Source: an uncultured Prevotella sp. (GTDB lineage Bacteria > Bacteroidota > Bacteroidia > Bacteroidales > Bacteroidaceae). Taken from it: 33,278 nucleotides of DNA. Under the pieces are notes generated by a model. It made no database searches. It worked only from the letters and a program-made list of their open reading frames with translations, and had not been told where the DNA came from. Below are positions 33,214 to 33,278 of the stretch, in pieces; position 1 is the stretch's first letter, and the number at the start of each line of letters is the position of its first letter. The stretch is from contig CAJOFE010000031.1 of NCBI GenBank assembly GCA_905233825.1, positions 1-33,278 of the forward strand, given 5' to 3'. The position numbers were made by a program, and so were the translations under genes.

Positions 33214-33278
33214 CTATTGTATGAAGTCCTCTTCATCCTCTAGGACGTCCTTTACCATGACGGTGAGGATGTCTGTGC
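33214..33278 (-). CDS. possible C-terminal end of a gene cut by the window edge
   Basis: On the minus strand one frame is open from the window edge to a TAG at 33214-33216 and ends in VMVKDVLEDEEDFIQ, an acidic helical-looking tail; the other two minus frames have early stops. Twenty codons are too few to be sure or to name a family. A gene convergent with the EcsC-TerB gene would explain the small hairpin between them. Confidence 0.4.
   Translation of the reverse strand, partial: TDILTVMVKDVLEDEEDFIQ

Overview
This 33.3 kb window is chromosomal DNA from a Bacteroidales bacterium, most likely Prevotellaceae. The evidence is a type IX secretion (type B) sorting domain, the Bacteroidetes-type -7 box TAnnTTTG upstream of several genes, little use of Shine-Dalgarno sites, and lineage-typical families (DUF4421, DUF1460, GH105-DUF4861, LysM plus binding-protein-fold proteins). 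There are 26 confidently placed genes and one possible partial gene at the right edge. I see no rRNA, tRNA, CRISPR array, transposase or phage module; gene content is mostly core.

Layout. 139-3772 (minus): a T9SS type B sorted protein followed by uvrA. 3841-12008 (plus): six closely spaced genes, namely a LysM/binding-fold protein, a PorT-like barrel, a POT peptide transporter, an EEP-fold phosphatase/nuclease, a GH105-DUF4861 glycosidase and an exported carboxypeptidase-regulatory-like protein. 12194-12238: a strong, probably bidirectional terminator. 12316-16865 (minus): a MacAB-TolC-type efflux operon (outer membrane factor, adaptor, ATPase, permease). 17056-18473 (plus): a cytidylate-kinase-like protein and a TerB-DnaJ co-chaperone. 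18661-20949 (plus): fused FeoA-FeoB. 20950-21538: the largest gene-free stretch, holding a 21-bp inverted-repeat pair. 21539-23376 (minus): hisB and a membrane protein. 23473-26400 (plus): overlapping genes for an oxidoreductase, a DUF4421 protein and a DUF1460 cell-wall amidase-like enzyme. 26436-28087 (minus): YtxH, holin-like, small hypothetical, EFR1 ferredoxin-flavodoxin. 28334-33053 (plus): SPOR lipoprotein, ruvX, def, TPR protein, EcsC-TerB protein.

The most interesting content is not a gene cluster but three layers of small repeats. (1) A family of roughly 21-bp imperfect repeats lies at the 3' ends of genes (uvrA, the 10896-12008 gene, the 31866-33053 gene, and weakly feoAB). It overlaps stop codons and, in uvrA, appears to have added about two dozen residues to the protein. 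(2) A short palindromic GC-rich element sits in frame inside both uvrA and the POT transporter, encoding nearly the same peptide. (3) Tandem repeats with a strict 7-bp period but different sequences occur at about eight places, in intergenic DNA, between divergent promoters, in two signal peptides and in one protein linker. These resemble, in concept, Rickettsia palindromic elements and cyanobacterial heptamer repeats, but I cannot tell from one window whether they have been described in this lineage.
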